From the NCBI RefSeq assembly GCF_009696445.1, contig NZ_VULZ01000001.1, positions 124,001 to 188,000 of the forward strand: DNA of 64,000 nucleotides, given 5' to 3'. A program made the position numbers and the translations under genes. Source of the DNA: Porcincola intestinalis (GTDB lineage Bacteria > Bacillota > Clostridia > Lachnospirales > Lachnospiraceae). The stretch's first letter is position 1, and each line of letters begins with the position of its first letter. The notes below the pieces were generated by a model. The model was not told the DNA's origin, did no database searches, and worked only from the letters and a program-made list of their open reading frames with translations. Shown here one piece after another: positions 35,398 through 45,369 of the stretch.

Positions 35398-35880
35398 TCA
35401 CCTTGCAGACCGTCTTTTCCGCCAGAAAGAACACAAACATCGGAAAATTCCTCTTCCTGCCGGTCCGGCAAAGAAGATCTGCCAGCAAAGCGCCATAGGG
35501 AAATTCAGCGCTGCTGTCTGAAGCCAGACTCCAACAAGTCCTGCCTCCTGGTAATCCTTGAAAAGCAGCGTTGCTACAAAACTCATAGCCGGGCACATCA
35601 GGCAAACCGTCAGCGAGCAGCGAATCAACAGAATCATGATAAAAGGCATTCCATCTGTCATTACACGCTGTGTCAGCGCCATGACGGGCCGTTCCATCAC
35701 AAACAGCTCCAGGACAATAGCCACCGGCCACATGATACGAAGTTCACCGAATGCCATCAGGAAAACGGCATCCTGCATTCCGCCAATATTGAGCGCAATG
35801 TTGTAGCAGATCATCGCATAGACCATCAGAAAGGCCATGATAACTGTAAATACGAAGTTTTCAAGCTTATTTTCAGGCAT
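35398..35880 (-). CDS. DUF2798 family membrane protein
   Basis: 160 residues starting MPENKLENFVFTVIMAFLMVYAMICYNIAL, with about four membrane helices and the pattern of two DUF2798 repeats (NIAL...PVAIVLELFV and MPFIMILLIRCSLTV...LNFPMALCWQ). Function is unknown for the family. AAGGAG eight bases before the ATG sets the start. It lies next to the DUF1622 pseudogene and marks the border of the CRISPR region. A TATAAT element is seen ~70 bp upstream on the minus strand. Confidence 0.82.
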   Translation of the reverse strand: MPENKLENFVFTVIMAFLMVYAMICYNIALNIGGMQDAVFLMAFGELRIMWPVAIVLELFVMERPVMALTQRVMTDGMPFIMILLIRCSLTVCLMCPAMSFVATLLFKDYQEAGLVGVWLQTAALNFPMALCWQIFFAGPAGRGIFRCLCSFWRKRRSAR

Positions 35881-36160
35881 AAAAAACACTCCTTCCGGTG
35901 TTGTGAGGACGTGTTGTTCGTTATCACCAGAAGAAGTGTACGTTTCCAATTATACCGTATGAAAGTTGAACTCGGTTATGATACCATGTTATGGTTCCGG
36001 GTGCAAATCTCTTTCTAAAAATGTTATCTGCGTCATACATCTAAAAAGAAATAGGTGAATTACTGGCAAAGTCATATAAAGATTGCATCGGAGAAGATGT
36101 CAAAGTTACAGCCGAGATGGCACAGGCAGTGCTGAACCCGGCGCCGCATAACATAATGTG
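35881..36160. other. Flank at the leader-distal end of the CRISPR array
   Basis: No intact gene. An open plus-strand reading at ~36050-36160 (KSYKDCIGEDVKVTAEMAQAV) has no start codon or ribosome site and runs into the first repeat; it could be a gene fragment. No degenerate repeats are seen here, so the array ends sharply at 36161. Confidence 0.4.
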
Positions 36161-39100
36161 GCTTAAATCCACCCCGCCCACACGGGCGGGGACACTTATC
36201 TTTTGCGGAGTCGGAGATCATTTTTAGGCTTAAATCCACCCCGCCCACACGGGCGGGGACATACTTATACTGGTAATATGCTCCCGGTATTTCTGCTTAA
36301 ATCCACCCCGCCCACACGGGCGGGGACTTCAACCTGACTCAATCCTTCGGCATAGGCAGTGTGCTTAAATCCACCCCGCCCACACGGGCGGGGACAATGT
36401 CACTGGCAATCGTGATATGATGATAGCGTGCTTAAATCCACCCCGCCCACACGGGCGGGGACTCCACAACTGCAGCGTGTACAACTGGGGACCGATGCTT
36501 AAATCCACCCCGCCCACACGGGCGGGGACATGAGTTATCCACATAGTTATCCACAATTAATGAGCTTAAATCCACCCCGCCCACACGGGCGGGGACGAGT
36601 GTTTGCTGTAATCTCAAAGGAGGAATAAAGCTTAAATCCACCCCGCCCACACGGGCGGGGACGACAATGCGACAATCATCCCGACGCTGTACGGTCTGCT
36701 TAAATCCACCCCGCCCACACGGGCGGGGACGACAATGCGACAATCATCCCGACGCTGTACGGTCTGCTTAAATCCACCCCGCCCACACGGGCGGGGACCT
36801 CTCGGCGGGGTGGATGATTCCATCCAGTACCTGCTTAAATCCACCCCGCCCACACGGGCGGGGACCTACCTGCGAGACAAGGACAGTTACATTTTTACGC
36901 TTAAATCCACCCCGCCCACACGGGCGGGGACAAAATACCTGCACTGTAAAATCAGCCTGATTTAAGCTTAAATCCACCCCGCCCACACGGGCGGGGACCG
37001 ATATGCTCCGTCGTTGGGAACAGCTTTTCAAGCTTAAATCCACCCCGCCCACACGGGCGGGGACCGTCCGGCTCGCACCATTTCGGCAGCTTATCGCCGC
37101 TTAAATCCACCCCGCCCACACGGGCGGGGACGCAAGACTGCTAATCATGTCCTTGCCAAGCGTAAGCTTAAATCCACCCCGCCCACACGGGCGGGGACAA
37201 TTATGCGTTTTTTTCGTTACTTTTCGTGCTCTGCTTAAATCCACCCCGCCCACACGGGCGGGGACATTTGTCCGAACGTAAGACCCTTTTCCGTCTTTGG
37301 GCTTAAATCCACCCCGCCCACACGGGCGGGGACCAGGTAGGCAGGGACAACCTTGCGTGCCTGATCTGCTTAAATCCACCCCGCCCACACGGGCGGGGAC
37401 CAAGCCGACCGAGTCGGAAACGTGCGGTATTAGCGCTTAAATCCACCCCGCCCACACGGGCGGGGACTTGTTATGTGTGGCGTCACGCCTTCCCGTCCGA
37501 GCTTAAATCCACCCCGCCCACACGGGCGGGGACCACGTCATCGAGGGTTTTCAACAGCGTCTTCATCGCTTAAATCCACCCCGCCCACACGGGCGGGGAC
37601 ACACAGCGAGTGGCTTTGCAAAAGAGATGCTAAGCTTAAATCCACCCCGCCCACACGGGCGGGGACATCTGCCTGTATGGGAAAGAGGCGGACAGGCAGA
37701 GCTTAAATCCACCCCGCCCACACGGGCGGGGACCCTAGCTGCGCATTTCTTATCCTCCGCTTAACTCCGCTTAAATCCACCCCGCCCACACGGGCGGGGA
37801 CAACACAGCGAGTGGCTTTGCAAAAGAGATGCTAAGCTTAAATCCACCCCGCCCACACGGGCGGGGACTAAGACGTCCGTTGAAAAAGACATCAAGTCAG
37901 GGCTTAAATCCACCCCGCCCACACGGGCGGGGACGGGATTCACAAGCGACTTCAATTTTAACCTGTAGCTTAAATCCACCCCGCCCACACGGGCGGGGAC
38001 CACATCCAGCCTGAATTGGCGCGATGCATCAAAGCTTAAATCCACCCCGCCCACACGGGCGGGGACCATGGATTCATCCACTACATCCCGCTTGTGTTCG
38101 TGCTTAAATCCACCCCGCCCACACGGGCGGGGACCAATGTCGACAACAAGGGAGCGACGAAAGGTAAGCTTAAATCCACCCCGCCCACACGGGCGGGGAC
38201 ACAGGATCGGATCGCCATTGTCATTCCTCGGGAAGCTTAAATCCACCCCGCCCACACGGGCGGGGACCATGTGGTGCTCAGCAACGGCCTTGTTGTAGAG
38301 CGCTTAAATCCACCCCGCCCACACGGGCGGGGACATGAATGCAGCATCATCATCACCGATGGATATAGTGCTTAAATCCACCCCGCCCACACGGGCGGGG
38401 ACGTCAGTGAATATCTGCACAAGCTGTTTTATGAGTGCTTAAATCCACCCCGCCCACACGGGCGGGGACACAGAAAATCCGTCCAGATCGTCGCCCCTGA
38501 AGAGCTTAAATCCACCCCGCCCACACGGGCGGGGACCCACTACATCCAGGATTCCCAGATCGTCCAGGTTTGCTTAAATCCACCCCGCCCACACGGGCGG
38601 GGACCGCCGATATGTCGTTGTCACGCCGTCCGAGTACAGTGCTTAAATCCACCCCGCCCACACGGGCGGGGACTTCTTTTGGCAAGCTGATCGAGACATG
38701 CCTGCGTGCTTAAATCCACCCCGCCCACACGGGCGGGGACTGAGAGCCTGAAGCTTCACGCAAAGATGGAATGGCTTAAATCCACCCCGCCCACACGGGC
38801 GGGGACGCTTTGTCTTTGCGTTGAAATCTCCAGACATTGAGCTTAAATCCACCCCGCCCACACGGGCGGGGACACCGGACAGCGGGACAGCTGATCGCGG
38901 AACTAAAGCTTAAATCCACCCCGCCCACACGGGCGGGGACATTGCTCAGCTGTTCAACAGTCTGCACGTCAGAGCTTAAATCCACCCCGCCCACACGGGC
39001 GGGGACCCTTGTACGCCACGCTGTCAGGCGACCATTCGGGGCTTAAATCCACCCCGCCCACACGGGCGGGGACCTAGCTGCGCATTTCTTATCCTCCGCT

Positions 39101-40277
39101 TAACTCCGCTTAAATCCACCCCGCCCACACGGGCGGGGACAGAGTATATCGATCCGGCACAGCTAAGCTATCAGGCTTAAATCCACCCCGCCCACACGGG
39201 CGGGGACCGCAGGAGCTGTACAATGGTCTGCTGAAAGAGGAAGCTTAAATCCACCCCGCCCACACGGGCGGGGACGGAATGACCTGTAAGCGATGGGCAC
39301 TGCTGACTGCTTAAATCCACCCCGCCCACACGGGCGGGGACTGCATCAAAGAAATCAATATAGAAATGCTCAAAGCTTAAATCCACCCCGCCCACACGGG
39401 CGGGGACCACGTCATCGAGGGTTTTCAACAGCGTCTTCATCGCTTAAATCCACCCCGCCCACACGGGCGGGGACGAGGATTTTCGGAAGATGTGATTAAC
39501 GATATCAAGCTTAAATCCACCCCGCCCACACGGGCGGGGACCAGGCAGCAGCAGGAAATTCTCGCCAGAAACGGCGCTTAAATCCACCCCGCCCACACGG
39601 GCGGGGACGCAGAACGTGCCCCAACCGGTGTTTGCGTACGTGTGCTTAAATCCACCCCGCCCACACGGGCGGGGACGTAGCAAAGATGAGTGATGGCGAA
39701 GCAAAGAATAGCTTAAATCCACCCCGCCCACACGGGCGGGGACGCTCGGGCACTCAGAAGAGAGCTTTAATCAGGTGCTTAAATCCACCCCGCCCACACG
39801 GGCGGGGACCTATGCTTCAAATGCTGGCGCAGGCGGAGAACCGCTTAAATCCACCCCGCCCACACGGGCGGGGACTAGAAAAACATCTGCGTGATCCAGT
39901 TATTGGTATGCTTAAATCCACCCCGCCCACACGGGCGGGGACCTTTTCCCTTTTTGGTGTCATGTCGCGTGATCAGGCTTAAATCCACCCCGCCCACACG
40001 GGCGGGGACATGATTCGAGACGGAACATCATCATTTTTGATGATGCTTAAATCCACCCCGCCCACACGGGCGGGGACATTTGCCATAAAGCGCAGTGAAA
40101 CAATGTAGTAAGCTTAAATCCACCCCGCCCACACGGGCGGGGACCATGTACACGCAGCATCATGCCTGCTGGGATGCGCTTAAATCCACCCCGCCCACAC
40201 GGGCGGGGACAGCTGAAGGTTGCGACTGCAATTGTACGGGAATTGCTTAAATCCACCCCGCCCACACGGGCGGGGAC
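36161..40277 (-). CRISPR. Type I-C CRISPR array, 62 repeats and 61 spacers
   Basis: I count 62 copies of one 33-nt repeat at a 66-69 nt period (first at 36161, last at 40245); spacers are 33-36 nt. In transcript orientation the repeat begins GTCCCCGCCC, forms a CCCCGCCC/GGGCGGGG stem with a GTGT loop, and ends TGGATTTAAGC. The end matches the 11-nt 5' handle left by Cas5c cleavage in type I-C. All copies look identical, including the distal one. Orientation is set by the repeat polarity and by the leader and cas2 at the high-coordinate end. Duplicate spacers: 36663/36731, 37534/39408, 37601/37802, 37734/39074. Confidence 0.98.
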
Positions 40278-40438
40278 AGCAAAAACATACAAAACTCTAA
40301 AGAATAACTCTTCTGATATTAGCAGATATGTTTAAAGATATCCGATATAGCGATTTTTTGTCGTTCTATCAAACTATGAGGAGTGCAATTCCAGGTGCGA
40401 AAGCTCCAGTAATGTATGAGTGATCATATCCCGCACCA
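40278..40438 (-). promoter_or_regulatory. CRISPR leader
   Basis: A 161-bp AT-rich non-coding stretch between cas2 and the newest repeat, with runs of A/T and AGATAT-like repeats (GATATT, AGATATG, AGATATCC, GATATAG). It should hold the array promoter and the integration-guiding signals. No single clear -35/-10 pair was identified. Confidence 0.75.
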
Positions 40439-40729
40439 CTATAAAATGAGGCTTCCTTCCTGATCCGGTGTTACCTTCATCCCATAATGCTCGACCTTTT
40501 TCTTATATTCGTTTCCAAGGTTATATATTCGTACACTATCCTTCGATTCATCGATTACATCCAGTATTGCCGCCCTGAAAGTCACAAGCTGCGAAGCATC
40601 GAGGTTGCATTCAAACACGGAGTTCTGAACGCGAATTCCGTAATTCAGACATATTTGGGCAACTTTTCGAAGTCTTTTCTTTCCGCTCACAGACTCCGTA
40701 TTTACATCATATGTCAATATTATCATCAT
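40439..40729 (-). CDS. cas2: CRISPR-associated endonuclease Cas2
   Basis: 96 residues starting MMIILTYDVNTESVSGKKRLRKVAQICLNYGIRVQNSVFEC, the ferredoxin-like fold with the conserved Asp in TYDVN. Cas2 dimers bridge two Cas1 dimers in the spacer integrase. An upstream ATG (MVESRRYS) would add eight residues, but family proteins begin at MM/MI. It is the last gene of the operon, next to the leader. Confidence 0.95.
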   Translation of the reverse strand: MMIILTYDVNTESVSGKKRLRKVAQICLNYGIRVQNSVFECNLDASQLVTFRAAILDVIDESKDSVRIYNLGNEYKKKVEHYGMKVTPDQEGSLIL

Positions 40730-40797
40730 ACTGTATCGCCTGCTTTCTACCATCCCCTTAGATTCTCACGAAAGGCTTCTGCTGAGGCAATATTCCT

Positions 40798-41829
40798 TTA
40801 TTTCCACATAAATGGCGGATATTCATCGAGATCGCCCCGGATAGTCCTTGACAGTAGCAGTGCCTGAATATATGGCACAAGCCCCCACTTCACTTTCTCC
40901 TGCAAATAGGGATGCACAATCTCTTCCTTTTTTCTTTCCTGCCACTTCGCCAAAAATATCTTTCTCGAATCATCCGTCATCAGAACCGCCCCATCACTGG
41001 TCACTGAGAAACTTTTATTCGTCAGCATCTTTTTGTTGATCAGCGTCAAAACAAATCGATCCGCCATAGGCGCTCTTAATTCTTCTTCAAGATCCAGAGC
41101 CAACGATGCCCGCCCCGGTTTATCGGTGTGCATAAATCCAGCATAGGAATCAAGACCAACCGACTCTAGTGCATTCATACAATCATTTGCAAGTAATGTG
41201 TAAGCAAACGACAACATGGCATTAACTTTATCGAGCGGAGGTCTACGATTTCTTCCGCTAAAACAAAAGTCATCCTTCTGGTTCAGAATCAGATCATTAA
41301 AAACTCTGAAATAGTCAACTGCACTATCTCCTTCAACTCCCCTCAGGTTTGATACTGAGTCCGCTATACGAATTTTTTCAACCTGCGTCTTAAGCTTTTC
41401 AATACTCTCCCGAAGTCTGTCGCCGTTCACTCTCATAGGGTAATCTCGAAGTGTGCGGTCAACCGTCCAGCGCTCATTGAATACCTTACCCAAAACCATG
41501 TTCCTGGCGTACGGCAGTGAGCGCCTTTCATCATCACTAATCCGATATTGTTCTTTTCTGAGAAGGATATTCCCTCTGCTCCTACCCTCAACTCGGCACA
41601 GAAATTTACCATATGGGGTAAACATAGCAAACCCGATACCATTTGCCGCGCATGCCCCCATCAGTTCCGGTGATGCACCAGAATAGCTGAAGGAAATGAT
41701 TCCTTCAAAAATATGCAGGGGAAATTGCCCTATTTTCTCTCTTCCTTCAGTAATTACAACCGATTCTCCTTCCAGGCTGAGATAATAATCATCGGTTAGG
41801 ATAAACAGCGTATTCAACAGTTTTTTCAA
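40798..41829 (-). CDS. cas1: CRISPR-associated endonuclease Cas1 (type I-C)
   Basis: 343 residues, typical of Cas1c, if translation starts at the TTG giving LKKLLNTLFILTDDYYLSLEGESVVI. This TTG overlaps the cas4 TGA stop (TTGA) and lies exactly where Cas1c proteins begin; no ATG fits. Active-site features include the Glu in NLRGVEGDSAVDYFRVF and the HTDKPGRASLALDLEEELR segment with conserved His and Asp/Glu. It integrates new spacers with Cas2. The rare start codon and overlap imply translation coupled to cas4. Confidence 0.95.
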   Translation of the reverse strand: MKKLLNTLFILTDDYYLSLEGESVVITEGREKIGQFPLHIFEGIISFSYSGASPELMGACAANGIGFAMFTPYGKFLCRVEGRSRGNILLRKEQYRISDDERRSLPYARNMVLGKVFNERWTVDRTLRDYPMRVNGDRLRESIEKLKTQVEKIRIADSVSNLRGVEGDSAVDYFRVFNDLILNQKDDFCFSGRNRRPPLDKVNAMLSFAYTLLANDCMNALESVGLDSYAGFMHTDKPGRASLALDLEEELRAPMADRFVLTLINKKMLTNKSFSVTSDGAVLMTDDSRKIFLAKWQERKKEEIVHPYLQEKVKWGLVPYIQALLLSRTIRGDLDEYPPFMWK

Positions 41830-42485
41830 TGGCCATCCACACTTTCCGAGATATATGTTTTGACGGAACGTATTTTCGTCATTTCCGGAAGACAAATGTC
41901 CTTCAGCGAACACTTCGCACAACCCTTTCTAGGTTTGCTTTTTGGAGTATACCCTCTGCTAAAGTACTCGTGCATTTCCAGAAATGAATCCATCACTTTT
42001 TTTCTGAGCGTTTCGTCAAAATTAACCTCTTTCCGTCTGTGTGTTTCTCCCCAGAAAAGATCGCCGGCATCGATCTGACAACAAAGCATTTCCTCGAGAC
42101 ACATTGCTTCCGCACATAGCTGGGCAGCATCCGCCTCGTTAAAATCGTATCTCCCACTTTTGTACTCGATGGGCAGAACGTTCCACCTGCCCTCCAATCC
42201 ATTGACCACAATTCCGTCTGACGTCCTGTGAAACTCTACTACATCACAGTTTCCGCTGACACCCAGACTGGATGAATGGATTTTGAGCCCGCGAACTATA
42301 ACTGTATCGCCCCGCTTTTCTAATTCCGCCGCATTATGAGCCCTCTTATGGAACAATTTGCCGGAAGATGTAAGCTCATTTTCTTTCCACTGCTGTTCTA
42401 CATGAATGAGTGCCCATTGCCTTCTGCAGAAAAGAAAATGTTGGATTCCTGAAAGCATCAAATACTCATCTTCAGAATATGTCAT
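41826..42485 (-). CDS. cas4: CRISPR-associated Cas4 nuclease
   Basis: 219 residues with the RecB-like nuclease core: FCRRQWALIHVEQQW at the start (first cluster Cys), NCDVVEF, and PIEYKSGR (catalytic Glu and Lys). The C-terminal CAKCSLKDIC gives the other three Cys of a [4Fe-4S] cluster. In type I-C, Cas4 works with Cas1-Cas2 to trim prespacers at the PAM side. The gene overlaps the end of cas7 by 14 bp and the start of cas1 by 4 bp. Confidence 0.95.
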   Translation of the reverse strand: MTYSEDEYLMLSGIQHFLFCRRQWALIHVEQQWKENELTSSGKLFHKRAHNAAELEKRGDTVIVRGLKIHSSSLGVSGNCDVVEFHRTSDGIVVNGLEGRWNVLPIEYKSGRYDFNEADAAQLCAEAMCLEEMLCCQIDAGDLFWGETHRRKEVNFDETLRKKVMDSFLEMHEYFSRGYTPKSKPRKGCAKCSLKDICLPEMTKIRSVKTYISESVDGH

Positions 42486-43350
42486 GCACGATAGGCTCCT
42501 CCATCTCAGGAAGCTTGTTGATGGAAACCTCGTAATCTGAATAAGATTCGGGCAACTCAACACCCTCTTTGCGTTTGACCTGTACTGTATTGAAAATCTT
42601 CGAAGCCGGATAGATAACGTCTCCGCCTTCCCACCAGACTGTCTTCACTACATCGACACTTCCTGCCGGTCTGGCTGCAGATTCATCATTAAGGAACAAG
42701 GTATCCAAGGCTTGCTGAATATCTTCCTTATCCTGTTCTGTGAATCCATTTTTTTCTGCAAACAGCGGATTAACAGATCCCTTGATTACATACAGTCCGA
42801 ACCGGACACTGTGCTTTAACCCCATGGTATCAGATCCACGCTTGTCTCCAGTTTCACTGTTCGTACTTTTTGTAATCTGTGTGCTCACTATGTCAACCGG
42901 ATCCACGCTCTCTGCCTCCTGAATGGTCACCGCTGCGCGAATACCGATGGAGACCCCGTTCCCGTTCTGCTGTTCGTCCGAATCTGCTCTGCCTCCCTTC
43001 TTCAGGGCGATCGTTGCACCAAACGCCCTGACATCTTCATAATTACTGCAGATAATGCTTGTCATCTTATTGTTGTCTTTCGCTTTCTCTGCTTCAACAA
43101 ATTCCTTGCTGCTATCAAGCCTGTCATGAATGCTTTTGAAACCATCTTTAATTCTGTCATCAGAAACAATCAGGATATTCCGCCCCATATCCTGCATTCT
43201 GTTTCTCATTTTTCTTTTTATGCACACGTCCGTGATATAGCCTTTTCCATCCGCATGCTGCCTCGGGCGATTTCCATTCAGAGGATCACCGTTTGGATTT
43301 GCGTCAGATACCGCTACCAGTGCCATAAAATAACTTCTGTTAACTGCCAT
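42472..43350 (-). CDS. cas7: Cascade backbone protein Cas7c (Csd2)
   Basis: 292 residues starting MAVNRSYFMALVAVSDANPNGDPLNGNRPRQ, the RRM-like start of Csd2. The loops GDKRGSDTMGLKHSVRFGLYVIKGSVNP are typical. Multiple copies bind along the crRNA to form the interference complex. It follows cas8c with a 42-bp gap, and AAGGAGCG precedes the start. Length and motifs are normal. Confidence 0.95.
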   Translation of the reverse strand: MAVNRSYFMALVAVSDANPNGDPLNGNRPRQHADGKGYITDVCIKRKMRNRMQDMGRNILIVSDDRIKDGFKSIHDRLDSSKEFVEAEKAKDNNKMTSIICSNYEDVRAFGATIALKKGGRADSDEQQNGNGVSIGIRAAVTIQEAESVDPVDIVSTQITKSTNSETGDKRGSDTMGLKHSVRFGLYVIKGSVNPLFAEKNGFTEQDKEDIQQALDTLFLNDESAARPAGSVDVVKTVWWEGGDVIYPASKIFNTVQVKRKEGVELPESYSDYEVSINKLPEMEEPIVHDIF

Positions 43351-43392
43351 AGAACGCTCCTTTCCAAAATAAATATCTTTTATCTGGTCCGA

Positions 43393-45369
43393 TTAGTTAT
43401 CCGTAGTTGTTTTGTTCTCCTGCTCCGATCCAGCAGTTTTTTCTTTCTTCCTCCCCAGCTTCAATTCTCTTCTCTGAAGATAAAACCCCAGAAGGTACTG
43501 TGGATCTAGTGCCCTGTTGGATCTTGCAAGGCTGCTCATGTCCGCATCCTCGAATCTTGATACGATTTCCTCCAGGGTCTTCTGGTAAAACACTCGAGAT
43601 CCTGCAGGCAGTTGTGCCTCGTACGGCAGAAGAAGATTCTTTAACTCCTGCCACGTCGTCATAGGATGATTGACATATGCGTTCCACAACCGTCTGGCAT
43701 TCGTTTCCCTGTTACTGTCAGAGCCATTTTTCTTTCGATCCAGTACAGTCTGCTCAATCGCATCTTCCACTGCCAAAATTCTCCCGAACAGATAACTCCG
43801 GTCCGTAGATTCCATGTTTAGTTCCATTTTTGCCTCCCCTCCCTGATTGTGAATCAATAACCTTTGTCTGACTGCTGCGCAGGCCGCTCGCAGAATGGAT
43901 TCATGGTATATATCAAATCTCATTGGCTCCGACGCCTGTGTCACAAGCGCCCGGACAAAATGTTCTGGAAGTGGCTGGCCATTTAATATATGCGCTGCAA
44001 TATCCTGAACGGTTTCTTTAAATAGTTTCCTGTCAACATCAAGATAACTTTGCCTGTTTTTTTCTCTTTCTGTTCCAAGTGCGCATCTTGCAAGCATAAA
44101 AATTGATGGCGATAATACAGTACAATTCTGTCTGCTTCCAAAATACCAGGAACATGTTTCATACCAGTCATCAAGGCGTTCAAAAAATTCTCTGACAAGC
44201 ATTTTCTGATAATACACCATAGTAAACCGACCAGAAGTTGCTGCATCGAATGCAGCAACAGTGAGCCCTGTTTCCATCTGTGATGACTTTGTCTCGTAGT
44301 AGATTGCTTTTTTTAGATGATCTCTTCCGCTTACAAATTCATTGCCAGACTGAATTCCTTTAAAAAGTTCCATCCCTGCATCATAGACTTCGGAAGTTTT
44401 AAACGAAGGATCCCAGCAGATCATATATCGGGAGCAATCATCGTTGCCACCGGGCGAAAAATCACCGGCAGATATTTTAATCGACTGCGTTCCAATGAGC
44501 CATCGAAGGGTGTTATGAACTTTCTGAGATGTATCGTACCCAATCTGAAGCCGCTGAGATTCATCTGTAAATCTCTCACCGGTGAAGTTCATCAATGCAT
44601 TTTCAGATGTCGATACCGAAATCAGTTTTGCGTTTGCCGCTCCGGGAAGCACTTTCTTAGGATGAAAAGTCGGAACATCTTCAACTCTGCCGGTTATGCC
44701 ATCCAATTCCTTATGTCCGTTTCTACCCCTGAGGTTTGTATAATAGGCAGTCCAGGAATCGAGCAGCGTCACGTCTTCCCATGTATTGCGGCTTTCCCCA
44801 TCTGCTGTCAGGACACAAAAACGAATCGGTATGGCCATACTGGTTTTCTGATATTTTTGATTCTTGTCTGTGCTTTCTTCGGTTCCTCCTAATACACCAT
44901 TCTGGTTTGCCTTCAGGACATCTGCCTCGATCAGATCCTCAATAACATCATTTCCCTCAATATATTTCAGAATAGCCCTTGCTTTAGGATGCGAGTATTC
45001 CGATTGGCACCAGTCTTCCAGTTGCTTTTTATATGCCGTATAAGAGACATTCTCTCCACTCTTATCGACCAAGGAAGGACAATGCTTCGCTATATCCTTG
45101 GTAATAAACATAAGCTTGTCATTGACAGCCTGCGGTCTTGTTTTTGCGGCTCCACTTGTCCTGGACTGTGACTCTTCCGTGATCGCAAGCAGTGTCTTCT
45201 CGTCACCCTTGTTTACCTTAACCGCACTGGCGAATTTGCCTTCCTCCGTTATTGTTATCTGGATCCCGGCTTTCCCGTACTCATGGGCAACCGGTACTAT
45301 TTTCTCTTTAAAAGCATCGCTGTCTTTTTCTTCCTCATATGTATTTAGCAAATCATTAAACAGAGGCAT
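43393..45369 (-). CDS. cas8c: Type I-C Cascade large subunit Cas8c (Csd1)
   Basis: 658 residues with Csd1 landmarks: CVLTADGESRNTWEDVTLLDSWTAYY, PGAANAKLISVSTSENALMNFTGE and LRWLIGTQSIKISAGDFSPGG. The C-terminal region (~residues 540-640) is helical and corresponds to the Cas11c small subunit, which is translated separately from inside this gene in characterised I-C systems. GGAGG six bases before this ATG favours MPLFNDLL over a start two codons earlier. It overlaps cas5c by 14 bp. Recognises PAM and target DNA in the complex. Confidence 0.95.
   Translation of the reverse strand: MPLFNDLLNTYEEEKDSDAFKEKIVPVAHEYGKAGIQITITEEGKFASAVKVNKGDEKTLLAITEESQSRTSGAAKTRPQAVNDKLMFITKDIAKHCPSLVDKSGENVSYTAYKKQLEDWCQSEYSHPKARAILKYIEGNDVIEDLIEADVLKANQNGVLGGTEESTDKNQKYQKTSMAIPIRFCVLTADGESRNTWEDVTLLDSWTAYYTNLRGRNGHKELDGITGRVEDVPTFHPKKVLPGAANAKLISVSTSENALMNFTGERFTDESQRLQIGYDTSQKVHNTLRWLIGTQSIKISAGDFSPGGNDDCSRYMICWDPSFKTSEVYDAGMELFKGIQSGNEFVSGRDHLKKAIYYETKSSQMETGLTVAAFDAATSGRFTMVYYQKMLVREFFERLDDWYETCSWYFGSRQNCTVLSPSIFMLARCALGTEREKNRQSYLDVDRKLFKETVQDIAAHILNGQPLPEHFVRALVTQASEPMRFDIYHESILRAACAAVRQRLLIHNQGGEAKMELNMESTDRSYLFGRILAVEDAIEQTVLDRKKNGSDSNRETNARRLWNAYVNHPMTTWQELKNLLLPYEAQLPAGSRVFYQKTLEEIVSRFEDADMSSLARSNRALDPQYLLGFYLQRRELKLGRKKEKTAGSEQENKTTTDN

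Noticed and set aside
36161-40277. Many long open frames with repeated PARVGGVDLS or PRPCGRGGFK peptides inside the array
   Set aside because: They are translations of the CRISPR repeat in different frames, with spacer-derived sequence between. There are no ribosome sites, and the repeats have CRISPR periodicity.
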